Part shown: piece by piece, positions 27,697-37,116 of the stretch
Layout: each line of letters begins with the position of its first letter
Position numbering within the stretch: the first letter of the stretch is position 1
Source: an uncultured Helicobacter sp.
GTDB lineage: Bacteria; Campylobacterota; Campylobacteria; Campylobacterales; Helicobacteraceae
DNA length: 64,000 nucleotides
Direction of reading: 5' to 3'
Assembly (NCBI RefSeq): GCF_937893305.1
Contig: NZ_CALBGN010000018.1
Coordinates: 6,112-70,111 of the forward strand
Program-made: the position numbers and the translations under genes
Notes under the pieces: generated by a model
What the model was told of the DNA's origin: nothing
The model's database searches: none
Seen by the model: only the letters and a program-made list of their open reading frames with translations

Positions 27697-28638
27697 ATGC
27701 GTGATTTTATAGGGATTGCTAAAGAAGTTTTTGACCTAGAAGCACAATCAATTTTAGATTTAAAAGAACAAATCAATTCTAATTTTAATGCAGTCATTAC
27801 TTGTATTTTGGGACTAAAGGGGAGATTAATTATAAGCGGCATGGGAAAATCTGGACATATTGGAGCAAAAATTGCCGCAACTTTAGCTAGCACAGGCACA
27901 CCTAGCTTTTTTATGCACCCAGCTGAAGCATTACACGGGGATTTAGGAATGCTAAGAGAAGAAGATGCTCTGCTTGCTATCTCAAATTCTGGTGAGAGTG
28001 AAGAAATTTTGCGCTTAATCCCATCTATTAAAGCACGCAAAATCCCATTAATTGGATTAAGTGGCAAAAGTGATTCCACATTAGCCAAACAAAGTGATTA
28101 TTTTTTAAGCATCAAGGTAGAAAAAGAGGCTTGCCCTTTACAACTTGCCCCCACAAGTTCTACAACAGCAACTCTAGCAATGGGAGATGCCATTGCTGTT
28201 GCACTAATGCGCGCAAAAAACTTTAAGCTAGAAGATTTTGCACTTTTTCATCCGGGAGGGAGTTTGGGACGCAAGCTTTTAACGCGTGTTAAAGATATAA
28301 TGATAAAAGAAAATCTGCCCATTGTAACACCAGATTTAAACTTTAAATCCTTAATTGCTGAAATGACTTCCAAAAAACTTGGAATGTGCCTAGTGTGTGA
28401 AGATACAAAACTCTTAGGGATTATTACAGATGGTGATTTGCGCCGCGCTTTGAATGCAGATAAATTTAACGCTAAAGCCTATGAAATTATGACAAGCAAT
28501 CCAAAAACCATTGATTCAAATGCAATGGCAACAGAAGCGGAATCCTTAATGCTAAAACACAATATTAAAGAATTAGCTGTGATGCACAACACAGATTGCA
28601 TAGGCATTGTGCAACTCTATGCAATCGCTAAAGTCTAA
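27697..28638 (+). CDS. kdsD: Arabinose-5-phosphate isomerase (KpsF/GutQ family)
   Basis: A 313-residue cytosolic isomerase that makes arabinose-5-phosphate from ribulose-5-phosphate, the first step to Kdo of lipopolysaccharide. The N-terminal SIS domain has SGMGKSGHIGAKIA, THE-like AEALHGDLGM, SNSGESEE and LQLAPTSSTT. Two C-terminal CBS domains follow (about 200-310), the first with IITDGDLRRAL. AAGGAATTT precedes the ATG. It converges with the chemoreceptor gene seven bases away. Capsule-specific KpsF is an alternative name. Confidence 0.92.
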   Translation: MRDFIGIAKEVFDLEAQSILDLKEQINSNFNAVITCILGLKGRLIISGMGKSGHIGAKIAATLASTGTPSFFMHPAEALHGDLGMLREEDALLAISNSGESEEILRLIPSIKARKIPLIGLSGKSDSTLAKQSDYFLSIKVEKEACPLQLAPTSSTTATLAMGDAIAVALMRAKNFKLEDFALFHPGGSLGRKLLTRVKDIMIKENLPIVTPDLNFKSLIAEMTSKKLGMCLVCEDTKLLGIITDGDLRRALNADKFNAKAYEIMTSNPKTIDSNAMATEAESLMLKHNIKELAVMHNTDCIGIVQLYAIAKV

Positions 28639-28645
28639 CTGCATT

Positions 28646-30571
28646 TTAAAATTTTTTGCTTTGAAGTTGCGTTTTAATATGATCTGCAAAGCTCCCAACT
28701 TCTAATGAGATTTGCTCACAAGAATCAATAATGTAATTACTCTCTTGAATCTTATCTTCTAAGAGCTGGATAGAATCATTAATTTTTGTGATTCCGTCAT
28801 TTTGCTCTTGGATTGCAGAAGAAATCTCATTCATTGATTGTGCCAATAAGTTAATATTTGCTTCAATTTCCCCTAGACTTTTTTGCGTGCTTTCAGCTAG
28901 TTTTCTAACTTCATCTGCAACAACAGCAAAGCCTCTTCCGTGTTCTCCTGCTCTTGCTGCTTCAATAGCTGCATTTAATGCTAATAAGTTTGTTTGATCA
29001 GCAATATCTTTAATTGTCCCAACAACTCCACGAATATTATTAGCTTGTTGTGCAATTTCTTCAGATCTAGAAGCAGTATTTTGGATAGAATCTGTCATTA
29101 TAGAAATTGCTTCAGCAGATTGTTTTGCGGATAGGGATTGTGATTGTGAGCTTTCTTTGATTTGTGTAACAATATTTTGTAAAGATTGATAAGAAATATT
29201 GAGTTTTTCTGCAGTAATGCTCTGCTCTTTTAACATTTCTTGGATATAAGAGCCTAGATTATTGATCCCATTAAGTGTTTGCAAAAACGCACCTTGCTTG
29301 TTTTGCAAATCTGCCTTGTGTGTAAAATCATTTTCTTGAAAAATCTCTAAGGTTTTTGTAATTGTCTCTAAAGATTCTTTAATGGCTAGCATTGTAGAGT
29401 TTGTATAGTTTTTTAATGTATTAAGCTGTGCGTTGTTTGTTTCCTTTTCATTGATACTTGAAAAATCTCCACTTTGCATATTCTCTAAGACCACAATAGA
29501 GCCTTCTACACAAGCACGCTCAAACTCTAAATTCTTCTTAGTTGTTAAAATATTTTCATTAAGTGCCTTTGCAAGCGTTCCTAGCTCATCATTTGTTTTG
29601 ATTTCACAAGAATTAATGGTTTGTGTTTTCCCATTAAGATAATCAAAAAATTCTAAAATAGAATTTTTAATTGGTTGCACTCCTCTTAAAAGTTTTGACA
29701 TTACAACATTAATCACAAAAATTAAAAATACGGCAAAAATCAACATTTTAATAATTAAAGAAAAAATCATTGCATTAATAGGTTGATAGATTACTTCTTC
29801 ATCTTCTAAAAGACAAAATTTCCAATTTGTTTGTGTATCAATCTTACAAACACCTAATTTATCTCGAAATGTAAAAAATTGATTAGAATCTTTTTGTTCA
29901 ATGAGAAATTTTGAAATTTCATTTTGAGAAAAAACTTCATTTTCATTTGGTGAAACAACAATATTTTGCTTACTATCCATCGCATAGGCAAGAGCAGTTT
30001 CGTTTTCAAATAATTTTTTAATATAAGCATTAAGTGGCTTTAATGCAATATCACCACTGACAACACCATAAAAAACATTATCCACAAAAATCGGAGCACT
30101 AAATCCAAAAACAGGAATCTTTTTACTAGCTTGCATCCATGCATCACTTAAAATAATATTTTGTTGTTTTTCTTTAGCAATAGAAAACCAACTGCGCTTT
30201 CTTGGATCATAACCAGAGCTTGGATAAACATTATTACGATTGCTTCTTAGCATTCTTCCATTAGATTCCACTCCAAAATACATTAGATTAAATCCACCCA
30301 CAGCTTCACTTAACTCTAATGCATTTGTAATTCTTTCTTCATCGTGCAAATACTTAGTGATTTGCTTGCCTAACATATTTACAATATGTTGTTTCTCTAG
30401 CAAATAAGAATCTAACACTAATAATGCGGAATCTACTTTGCGCTGATAATTTTTATAGCTTGTTGCAAGCTCAGCTTCTTTAATATTTAAATATTGCCAA
30501 ACCCCAAAAATAGAAAATCCAACAATACTCACTAAACTAACAACTAAAGTTACTTTTGTCTTTAAAGTCAT
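28646..30571 (-). CDS. Methyl-accepting chemotaxis protein with periplasmic Cache domain
   Basis: A 641-residue transmembrane chemoreceptor with a helix at about residues 6-27, then a periplasmic dCache-type domain (about 35-260, including [15 protein letters not shown] typical of these ligand-binding domains). A second helix (about 272-296) and a HAMP-like linker follow. The cytoplasmic signalling hairpin (about 440-641) has the tip [20 protein letters not shown] and [13 protein letters not shown]. The ligand is unknown. It is a single gene, with a 110-base gap upstream. Confidence 0.92.
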   Translation of the reverse strand: MTLKTKVTLVVSLVSIVGFSIFGVWQYLNIKEAELATSYKNYQRKVDSALLVLDSYLLEKQHIVNMLGKQITKYLHDEERITNALELSEAVGGFNLMYFGVESNGRMLRSNRNNVYPSSGYDPRKRSWFSIAKEKQQNIILSDAWMQASKKIPVFGFSAPIFVDNVFYGVVSGDIALKPLNAYIKKLFENETALAYAMDSKQNIVVSPNENEVFSQNEISKFLIEQKDSNQFFTFRDKLGVCKIDTQTNWKFCLLEDEEVIYQPINAMIFSLIIKMLIFAVFLIFVINVVMSKLLRGVQPIKNSILEFFDYLNGKTQTINSCEIKTNDELGTLAKALNENILTTKKNLEFERACVEGSIVVLENMQSGDFSSINEKETNNAQLNTLKNYTNSTMLAIKESLETITKTLEIFQENDFTHKADLQNKQGAFLQTLNGINNLGSYIQEMLKEQSITAEKLNISYQSLQNIVTQIKESSQSQSLSAKQSAEAISIMTDSIQNTASRSEEIAQQANNIRGVVGTIKDIADQTNLLALNAAIEAARAGEHGRGFAVVADEVRKLAESTQKSLGEIEANINLLAQSMNEISSAIQEQNDGITKINDSIQLLEDKIQESNYIIDSCEQISLEVGSFADHIKTQLQSKKF

Positions 30572-30681
30572 TCATCTCTCCCAAAGAAACAAAAAATTAA
30601 TCCGTAAGCAAAAATACGATTGATTTCAAATTAAGTTTGTAGAAAATGTAAATGCTTTAGATTCCACAAAGGAATCTAAAA

Positions 30682-31257
30682 TTATTGAAGCTTTCCTTTA
30701 ACTGTAATATCTACAATATTCCAGCTTAATCCTAAATGCCCTGCCGCTACATCACTAAGAGCCTTTAAAGCTTTTGGAGCATTGGAAAAAGCGAAAAGAT
30801 CCAATCTTCCTTGTGCTTGGAAGTCTTTATTACCTAAAATCTCATAATTTAATGGCACAATTGTGCTTTGACGATTAATGATAACTTTTGCGCTAATTGT
30901 CCCTTTGTATTCTCCTTCAATCACATTAACAATTTCTACTTTAATATCATTTTTATTATTTAATGTGCCAAAAAACGCATTAATCACATTATCTGTGATA
31001 ACTTGGTTTTCTTCACCACCCATATCAATATCTTTTGGAGAAAGAATCACACTTGCCCCAACAAGCTGCTTAGAAAGTGTAGAATCGTCCTTTTTGAAAT
31101 TAAATTTCGCTGTGCTAAAAACTCCTTTTGTTCCTGCCATTGTAGAAGTTTTATATCCTTCAAATCCAATTTGAAGACTTGTTTTATCAAGTCCAGCCCC
31201 AAAAAGCGCACTTGATAACGCTAAAGTGCCAAATATAGCCAAAATGATGTTTTTCAT
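30682..31257 (-). CDS. YceI-family periplasmic lipid-binding-like protein
   Basis: About 191 residues with a signal peptide (about 1-20, ending LFG) and a YceI-type lipocalin-like barrel (GFEGYKTSTMAGTKGVF, FFGTLNNKNDIKVEIVNVIEG). The family binds isoprenoid-like lipids in the periplasm; no specific role is visible. The ATG at 31257 is chosen, with AAGGA seven bases upstream; an in-frame TTG at 31263 is less likely. A TATAAT (-10) lies on the minus strand at 31287-31292. Confidence 0.85.
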   Translation of the reverse strand: MKNIILAIFGTLALSSALFGAGLDKTSLQIGFEGYKTSTMAGTKGVFSTAKFNFKKDDSTLSKQLVGASVILSPKDIDMGGEENQVITDNVINAFFGTLNNKNDIKVEIVNVIEGEYKGTISAKVIINRQSTIVPLNYEILGNKDFQAQGRLDLFAFSNAPKALKALSDVAAGHLGLSWNIVDITVKGKLQ

Positions 31258-31286
31258 TGTCAATCCTTAAATTTAAAATGTGAATC

Positions 31287-31292
31287 ATTATA
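31287..31292 (-). promoter_or_regulatory. -10 element of the YceI gene
   Basis: A perfect TATAAT on the minus strand lies 30 bases before the start at 31257, inside an AT-rich divergent region. No clear -35 is visible. Confidence 0.5.
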
Positions 31293-31394
31293 ATATAAAA
31301 TTTTTTAAAAATAAAATTACAAATTCTCTAAATAATTTATTTTTGAGCAATAATAGTTTAAAATTAAAGACTTTTACAATTTTTAAGGAAATTT

Positions 31395-32291
31395 ATGCCG
31401 CTTGTTATGAACAATAACTCCAAAACAGCCCAAGATAATACAACACAAGACATACAAACTCTAGGTGTTTTTTTGCGTCCATCTACACCGGAACTTAAAG
31501 ATTATTTTTTAGAATTTCAAGCTAAGGCTACACAATTAGGATTCCGTGTAATTTTAGATTCTATTAGTGCTGGAATGATAGGAATGCGTGGCTTAAATTT
31601 TGAAGAACTCTGCTTAGAAAGCGATGTGCTAATCTCTATTGGGGGCGATGGCACGCTAATCTCCACTGCTAGGCGTTCTTTTGCCTATAAAAAGCCGATT
31701 TTAGGAATTAATATGGGGCGTTTAGGATTTCTTACAGATTTACAAAAACACGAAGTAGAAGACTTTTTGCCTAAATTAAAAAGTGGCAACTACACCATAG
31801 CTCACCACATAATGCTAGAAGGCAAAATCCAAAACAACACAAGTTTTTTTGCTCTAAATGATATTATTTTAACACGCTTAAATGATGCAGGAATGATTCA
31901 TTTAAAAGCCTATATTGATGGAGAGTATTTTAATGCTTATTATGGTGATGGCTTAATTATAGCCACACCCACAGGCTCTACTGCTTATAATATTAGTGCA
32001 GGTGGTGCAGTGGTCTATCCTTTTTCTAAAAATATTCTTTTGACTCCTATTTGTGCGCATTCTCTTACGCAACGCCCACTAATCTTACCAGATTTCTTTG
32101 AAATCACAATTCAATTAGGCGAAACTGGGCGTTGTAATATTGTTATTGATGGACAAGAGAGTAAGCCATTAAAATTTGGTGAAAGTATCACAATTTGTGC
32201 CAAAAAAGAAGGTGTGCGTCTAATCCATAGCCCACACTGGGATTATTTTAAGATTTTAAAAGAGAAATTTCACTGGGGAGATTTTGAATAA
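31395..32291 (+). CDS. nadK: NAD kinase
   Basis: A 298-residue cytosolic kinase that phosphorylates NAD+ to NADP+. The glycine-rich GGDGTLI motif with its catalytic Asp lies near residue 87. The GRLGFLTDL and TPTGSTAYNISAGG segments that bind nucleotide are present. AAGGAA lies six bases before the ATG. Its stop overlaps the recN start (TAATG), and nadK-recN is a common pairing in bacteria. Confidence 0.95.
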   Translation: MPLVMNNNSKTAQDNTTQDIQTLGVFLRPSTPELKDYFLEFQAKATQLGFRVILDSISAGMIGMRGLNFEELCLESDVLISIGGDGTLISTARRSFAYKKPILGINMGRLGFLTDLQKHEVEDFLPKLKSGNYTIAHHIMLEGKIQNNTSFFALNDIILTRLNDAGMIHLKAYIDGEYFNAYYGDGLIIATPTGSTAYNISAGGAVVYPFSKNILLTPICAHSLTQRPLILPDFFEITIQLGETGRCNIVIDGQESKPLKFGESITICAKKEGVRLIHSPHWDYFKILKEKFHWGDFE

Positions 32292-33844
32292 TGCAAAAAC
32301 TTTGTATCCATAAAATCACAATTAAAGATTCTCCAACTTTTAAGCAAGCTAGCTTTTCTCCAAGCCCATATTTTAATGTCTTTAGTGGCGCAAGCGGAGC
32401 TGGAAAGTCTGTGCTTATGGAATCCATTTTAGCCCTTTTTGGTTTAAGAGAAACAAACGCTATACTCCTTGAAGCCACACTTGAACTTCAGGGGATTTCA
32501 AAAGACTTTGAGGGCTTAATTGATGAGGGAGAAGTTGTGCTAACACTTAGCAAAAAAGACAAAGTCCGCTATTTTATAAACGCCCAAAATATCCCAAAAA
32601 AGAAAATCCAAGAGCTTTTCACACCCTTTTTAAAGCATCTTAGCACCAAATCCTATGATGCCACAAGTGAGCAAAATCTGTTTTTTGTGCTTGATGGTTT
32701 TATAGAATCCAAAAATAAAGAATATCAGCAAATCTTACAAGATTATAAAGAATCCTTTTTGCAATTTAATGCAGCTAAAAATACACTAAAAACCCTACAA
32801 GATGAAGCACTAAAAGTTGCCGAGCTTAAAGAGTTTGTGCGTTTTGAAATCCAAAAACTAGAAACGCTAAACCCAAAAAAAGGCGAATATGAAGAATTGT
32901 TAGAACTTAAAAAAGAAATTTCTAAAAAAGAAAAAATCAGCCAAAGCTTACAAGGCGTGCGTGAGTTTTTAAGTCAAAGCCACAAGGTTACGCAGTTTTT
33001 AAACCTAATAAATAGCGATGAAAGCGATTCTATCTTAAGCGCATTAAACACTCTTGAAAGCTTATGTGATCAAGCAAATGAACACTTAGAAGCCCTAGAA
33101 ATGAGCAATCCAGAAGAGATTTTAAACCGCATTGAAGCCTTAAGCTCTCTTAAGCACCGCTATGGCGGAGTTGATGAGGCTTTAGAATATTTGGAAAACA
33201 AAAAGCAAGAATTGCACAAATATGAAAATTTAGATTCCATCTTAAAAGACGCACAAAACTCTTATCAATTAGCCAAAACCACATTGCAAACAAGTGCAAA
33301 AGCTCTAACACAAGTAAGAGAAAAACATTTAAGTGATTTTGAAAATACACTAAATTCTGCATTAACTTCCCTAAAAATGCAAAACTCAAAAGTTATTCTA
33401 AAACCTATTTTAGAAGTAGAATCCTACACAATCTTAGGTGCGCAAAATCTTGAAATCACACTAAACACTACACTAAAAAACCTAAGTTCTGGTGAATTTA
33501 ATCGCTTCCGTCTTGCCTTATTGCTCACACAAAAAAGCAAAGAAAGTTCCCTAATTCTTCTTGATGAATTAGACGCCAATTTAAGCGGACAAGAATCTCA
33601 AAGTGTCGCAAATGTGCTAAAAACACTCTCTCAAACACATCAAGTCTTTGCAATCTCTCATCAACCGCACATACCAAGCCTTGCAAATACACATTTTCTC
33701 ATCCAAAAACAATCTCAAACTTCAAGCATTACAGAGCTTGACAAACAAGGCAGAATCCAAGAAATAGCAAGAATGATAAGTGGCGATTCTATCACAAAAG
33801 AAGCCCTAGAATTTGCCACCAAACAATTAAGCACATATCAATGA
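32291..33844 (+). CDS. recN: DNA repair protein RecN
   Basis: A 517-residue SMC-like ATPase of double-strand break repair. Walker A GASGAGKS is at residues 33-40, and a long coiled coil covers about 140-350. The C-terminal head has signature LSSGEFNR, Walker B LILLDELDANLSG and the H-loop FAISHQPHI. It is slightly shorter than E. coli RecN (553). It is translationally coupled to nadK upstream (one-base overlap) and to the NFACT gene downstream (ATGA overlap). Confidence 0.93.
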   Translation: MQKLCIHKITIKDSPTFKQASFSPSPYFNVFSGASGAGKSVLMESILALFGLRETNAILLEATLELQGISKDFEGLIDEGEVVLTLSKKDKVRYFINAQNIPKKKIQELFTPFLKHLSTKSYDATSEQNLFFVLDGFIESKNKEYQQILQDYKESFLQFNAAKNTLKTLQDEALKVAELKEFVRFEIQKLETLNPKKGEYEELLELKKEISKKEKISQSLQGVREFLSQSHKVTQFLNLINSDESDSILSALNTLESLCDQANEHLEALEMSNPEEILNRIEALSSLKHRYGGVDEALEYLENKKQELHKYENLDSILKDAQNSYQLAKTTLQTSAKALTQVREKHLSDFENTLNSALTSLKMQNSKVILKPILEVESYTILGAQNLEITLNTTLKNLSSGEFNRFRLALLLTQKSKESSLILLDELDANLSGQESQSVANVLKTLSQTHQVFAISHQPHIPSLANTHFLIQKQSQTSSITELDKQGRIQEIARMISGDSITKEALEFATKQLSTYQ

Positions 33845-35178
33845 ACCTAAATACACTTCAAAAATTTGCAGATTATCTTACAAAAACTCCACCTTTAAAA
33901 CTCCGATTAATAAGAAGAATCGGGGACAATCTCTTTAAGCTTGATATTGATGGCTCACTTTTTTTTATAGATTTAACCCGTCAAAAATCCACAATTTTTA
34001 TCACAGATGAATCCTTAATCGCACCAAAAATCTACCAAGCACCTTTTGATAAAAGCCTAGAAAAACATTGCTTTAATGCTAGGATTTTAAAGGCAAAACT
34101 TGATGGCAACAATAGAATCTTACAGATCTTTTTACAAACACAAAATAGCTATAAAACCTTGCAAACCACTCTACAAATTGAATTTACAGGACGCAATACA
34201 AACCTTATCCTTTTAGATTCTAACAATATCATCTTAGATGCCTTGCGCCACATCACAAAAGAACAATCTTTTAGAGAAGTTAGAATCCAAAAACAACTCT
34301 TACCACTACCCCAGCCCACAACTCCACCAAAAATACACGATGAAGGAGAACTTTTTAGTGTTTTAAGACATAATTTTAAAACCCTACAAAAAAAAGAACT
34401 TGAACAAAAAATCCAAAAATCCACAAACACACTTCTACAAAAAATCTCCCAAATCAAGCATTTTATCAACGCACTAGAAGATAAAAATCTCCTAGAATCT
34501 AACGCAAAAAAAGAAGCACATTTTGGACAACTTCTTGTAGAAAATCTCTATTTATATCCGAACTTTAAAGGCACTTCTATCACTCTTAATGCTACACAAA
34601 TCACACTCCCTACTAAAGCCCATTCTCTAAGCCACGCAGCACAGATATTCTTTGAAAACTCAAAAAAACTTGCCAAAAAAGCAAAAAATATTCATCTCCA
34701 AGCACAAATCCTACAAGAAAAACTAAATTTTTATGAAAATCTACTTGAAATGATACAAAATGTAACAAACATTAACGATTTACAAATTTTAAATTCTAAT
34801 TTCCAAAAAGACTCTACGCCAAAAGACTCCAAACGCAAGAAAGAAAACAAGCAATTTGAAAGCTTTTTTATTGAAGGCATTAAGGTTTCTATTGGCAAAA
34901 GTGGGCGTGAAAACATTGCGCTCTTAAAAGAAGCACGCGCAGAAGATCTTTGGATGCATATCCGCAATCTCCCAAGTTCTCATTGTATTATCCATTGCGG
35001 AAAATCAAAAGTTTCCGATATAATCTTATACAAAGCCGCAAAGATTTTAATTGGATTTACAAAAAGTTTTGGTGGAAATTATGATATAGATTATACAAAG
35101 CGTAAATTTGTCAAAATCACACAAGGCGCAAATGTCGTGTATGCAAAAGAGCAAACGCTCCAACTAAAAAAGGATTAA
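33841..35178 (+). CDS. NFACT-family protein (RqcH/Rqc2-like)
   Basis: A 445-residue protein of the NFACT family, which works on stalled large ribosomal subunits in ribosome quality control. The N-terminal NFACT-N domain (about 1-170) is followed by a helical coiled-coil region (about 175-320). The C-terminal NFACT-R domain (about 345-440) contains the DLWMHIRNLPSSHCII signature. It is shorter than B. subtilis RqcH (about 570) but similar in size to Campylobacterota relatives. Older annotation would call it fibronectin-binding protein. It overlaps recN by four bases. Confidence 0.85.
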   Translation: MNLNTLQKFADYLTKTPPLKLRLIRRIGDNLFKLDIDGSLFFIDLTRQKSTIFITDESLIAPKIYQAPFDKSLEKHCFNARILKAKLDGNNRILQIFLQTQNSYKTLQTTLQIEFTGRNTNLILLDSNNIILDALRHITKEQSFREVRIQKQLLPLPQPTTPPKIHDEGELFSVLRHNFKTLQKKELEQKIQKSTNTLLQKISQIKHFINALEDKNLLESNAKKEAHFGQLLVENLYLYPNFKGTSITLNATQITLPTKAHSLSHAAQIFFENSKKLAKKAKNIHLQAQILQEKLNFYENLLEMIQNVTNINDLQILNSNFQKDSTPKDSKRKKENKQFESFFIEGIKVSIGKSGRENIALLKEARAEDLWMHIRNLPSSHCIIHCGKSKVSDIILYKAAKILIGFTKSFGGNYDIDYTKRKFVKITQGANVVYAKEQTLQLKKD

Positions 35179-35180
35179 AA

Positions 35181-35528
35181 ATGGCTGTAACTCCTGTTGG
35201 CAATATGACTTACATTAATCAAAACGCTCAAGTAGGTTCTGTTCAACAAGCAAACACGCAAGTTAAACTTGATTTTCAAGCAATGGTAAATCTCCAAAAT
35301 ATGCAAGACCAACAAGACGAAATCCAAGAAGTGCGTCCCACAGAAGAAACACTTGAAGTTAAAGACGAAAGAGAAGGTAATGGCAAACAAGAAAAAGATG
35401 AGGAAGAATCTAAGCAAGAATCTAAGCAAGAATCTAAGCAAGAATCTAAGCAAGAATCCGCCAAACAAGATGATTCTATACAAACAAACGAAAATGGCAC
35501 AATCACACATTTAAACATCTCTGTGTAA
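35181..35528 (+). CDS. Small hydrophilic protein with ESKQ tandem repeats (unknown)
   Basis: A 115-residue protein I do not recognise. The first 45 residues look conserved and structured (VTPVGNMTYINQNAQVGSVQ). The rest is almost all Glu, Lys, Gln and Asp and ends with ITHLNISV. Residues 76-91 are four ESKQ units from a 12-base DNA repeat. No signal peptide or membrane helix is visible. It starts two bases after the NFACT stop with AAAAGGA upstream, so it is probably the last gene of nadK-recN-NFACT. Confidence 0.7.
   Translation: MAVTPVGNMTYINQNAQVGSVQQANTQVKLDFQAMVNLQNMQDQQDEIQEVRPTEETLEVKDEREGNGKQEKDEEESKQESKQESKQESKQESAKQDDSIQTNENGTITHLNISV
35406..35453 (+). repeat. Four perfect 12-bp tandem repeats in coding sequence
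   Basis: Four exact copies of GAATCTAAGCAA encode four ESKQ units; a degraded fifth unit (GAATCCGCCAAA) follows. Because the unit is a multiple of three, copy number change alters length without shifting the frame. Confidence 0.9.
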
Positions 35529-35578
35529 AGTTGGAATCCTTTTTGCTATCTGCTTTCAAAACAAGAAAAGGATAGCTT

Positions 35579-36256
35579 ATGCAGGCTTTTTTAAGGATAT
35601 TTGCTGGGTTTGTGTTTCTCTCCACTCTAACCTTTGCGTGGCAGCCAAACCCATACCACTCACAAAGTGATGAACATCCCCTTTACACAGAGCGTAAAAA
35701 TCGTTTATTAGGTGTTTATAGCACTTATAATAAAGCAAAATCTGATGCTAAACTTAGCATTAGCGGCTTTGAAACGCAAAATCATAATCTTAGTGAAAAA
35801 CAATTTGGAATTGGAATCGTATTTGGATATTTGCTTGATTCTAATAATAGACTCTTAGCAAGCTTTGAACATCACTTTAAACAAAATGGCTTTTCTTATC
35901 AACTTCTAACTCTAGGTTATGCTTTCACCCCAAAACTCCCAAACAGCACACAATGGCGTTTAATCTTAGGCGTAAATGCTGGACTTGCGCTAGGAAAATT
36001 TGAAAGTGGCAGTTTTGTCATCAATGATAGTGCTTTAGATAAACTCTCCTACACAGGATTAACCTATGGTGTCAAAGGCGGATTTATCCGCACATTTCAC
36101 AGCGGAGAGCTAGAGTTTGGTCTGCAAGCAAGACGCTTAGATTTTGGCGAAGAAAGCGGAAGTTTAACACTAAATAATAACCCAAGTTCTGCAAACTTAG
36201 ATCTTAGCGAAACTTCTAGTTTAGGCTTTTATCTAGGCTATAATTTCTTATTTTAA
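35579..36256 (+). CDS. Outer-membrane beta-barrel protein (small porin-like)
   Basis: A 225-residue protein with a signal peptide (about 1-20, ending FAW) and alternating hydrophobic strands that fit an eight-stranded barrel: FGIGIVFGYLLDSNNRLLASFEHHF, YQLLTLGYAF, WRLILGVNAGLALGKF and a last strand SLGFYLGYNFLF ending in Phe. The C-terminal aromatic fits BAM recognition. The role is unknown. The ribosome site AAAAGGAT lies six bases before ATG and can pair with an upstream ATCCTTTT (35536-35543). Confidence 0.75.
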   Translation: MQAFLRIFAGFVFLSTLTFAWQPNPYHSQSDEHPLYTERKNRLLGVYSTYNKAKSDAKLSISGFETQNHNLSEKQFGIGIVFGYLLDSNNRLLASFEHHFKQNGFSYQLLTLGYAFTPKLPNSTQWRLILGVNAGLALGKFESGSFVINDSALDKLSYTGLTYGVKGGFIRTFHSGELEFGLQARRLDFGEESGSLTLNNNPSSANLDLSETSSLGFYLGYNFLF

Positions 36257-36265
36257 AGGATAAAA

Positions 36266-37066
36266 ATGTGGATTTTATTTTCACCTAGCGAGAAAAAACA
36301 TCTAACACATAAAGACGCCACAAAAGGCAATCCAACATTTTATCAAAACTTCGTCTGTGAAAACTTACAAGAAATCCTACACGCCTACACACAATACCTA
36401 CAACACGCTAGCGATACACAGCTTCAAAAACTTTTTGGAGTAAAAACGCTTAATCTTAATGAACTCTCCTTAGCACAAAATCTTCTTACAGCACCTCTTA
36501 TAGATTCCATTAAACGCTATGATGGAGTAGCTTTTAATGCACTAAATTATGAAAGCTTGGACAACAACGCTAAGAATTATCTAAAGAAACATCTTTTAAT
36601 TTTTTCAAACCTTTTTGGAGTGCTTAGAACAACAGATAAGATCCCTTATTACGACTTAAAACAAGGCGAGGGTTTTTGCTATGAAAACACCACATTTTCT
36701 ACAAAAAACCTCTATGCAAATCATCACGCAAAAATTTGGGATTTTTTGGATTCCACAAAGACTTTAGAATTTTTGGATTTGCGTGCAGGTTTCTATCAAA
36801 AATGTTTTTCTTTTAACAAGATCCCAACTTCTTTAAAAGCAAAAAATCTTCACATTTTAACGCCAAACTTTCTAAAAAATGGCAAAACCTTAAGCCATTA
36901 TGCAAAATTCTATCGTGGAATCCTTTTGCAAACTTGCGCAAAATACAAGGTGTTAGACTTAGAAACGCTCCTTAAAACAGACATTGCAGGACTCACCCTA
37001 ACAAACACAAGCACCACGCACCAAGCAAATATCACTCAAACACTCCTAACTTACACGATTTCTTAA
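36266..37066 (+). CDS. yaaA: YaaA family (peroxide stress protein)
   Basis: A 266-residue YaaA/DUF328 protein. The N-terminal FSPSEKK and the RYDGVAFNALNYESLD, FSNLFGVLRTTDKIPYYDLK and LRAGFYQK blocks are family hallmarks. E. coli YaaA limits intracellular iron damage under peroxide stress and binds DNA. It starts nine bases after the barrel-protein gene with AAAGGAT upstream. Confidence 0.88.
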   Translation: MWILFSPSEKKHLTHKDATKGNPTFYQNFVCENLQEILHAYTQYLQHASDTQLQKLFGVKTLNLNELSLAQNLLTAPLIDSIKRYDGVAFNALNYESLDNNAKNYLKKHLLIFSNLFGVLRTTDKIPYYDLKQGEGFCYENTTFSTKNLYANHHAKIWDFLDSTKTLEFLDLRAGFYQKCFSFNKIPTSLKAKNLHILTPNFLKNGKTLSHYAKFYRGILLQTCAKYKVLDLETLLKTDIAGLTLTNTSTTHQANITQTLLTYTIS

Positions 37067-37074
37067 ATTTTTAG

Positions 37075-37080
37075 TATAAT
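37075..37080 (+). promoter_or_regulatory. -10 element of fabG
   Basis: A perfect TATAAT (TTAGTATAATTGCG) lies 36 bases before the fabG start, just after the yaaA stop. TTACAC at 37051-37056 could serve as a -35 with an 18-base spacer. Confidence 0.6.
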
Positions 37081-37116
37081 TGCGCTTTGATTTTAAGGTT
37101 ATAACAAAGGGATATT

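Noticed and set aside
35276..35518. Open frame on the minus strand opposite the ESKQ gene, with SCLD repeats
   Set aside because: It is the mirror of the 12-base tandem repeat. It has no ribosome site, and the plus-strand frame starts two bases after an upstream gene with a good site.
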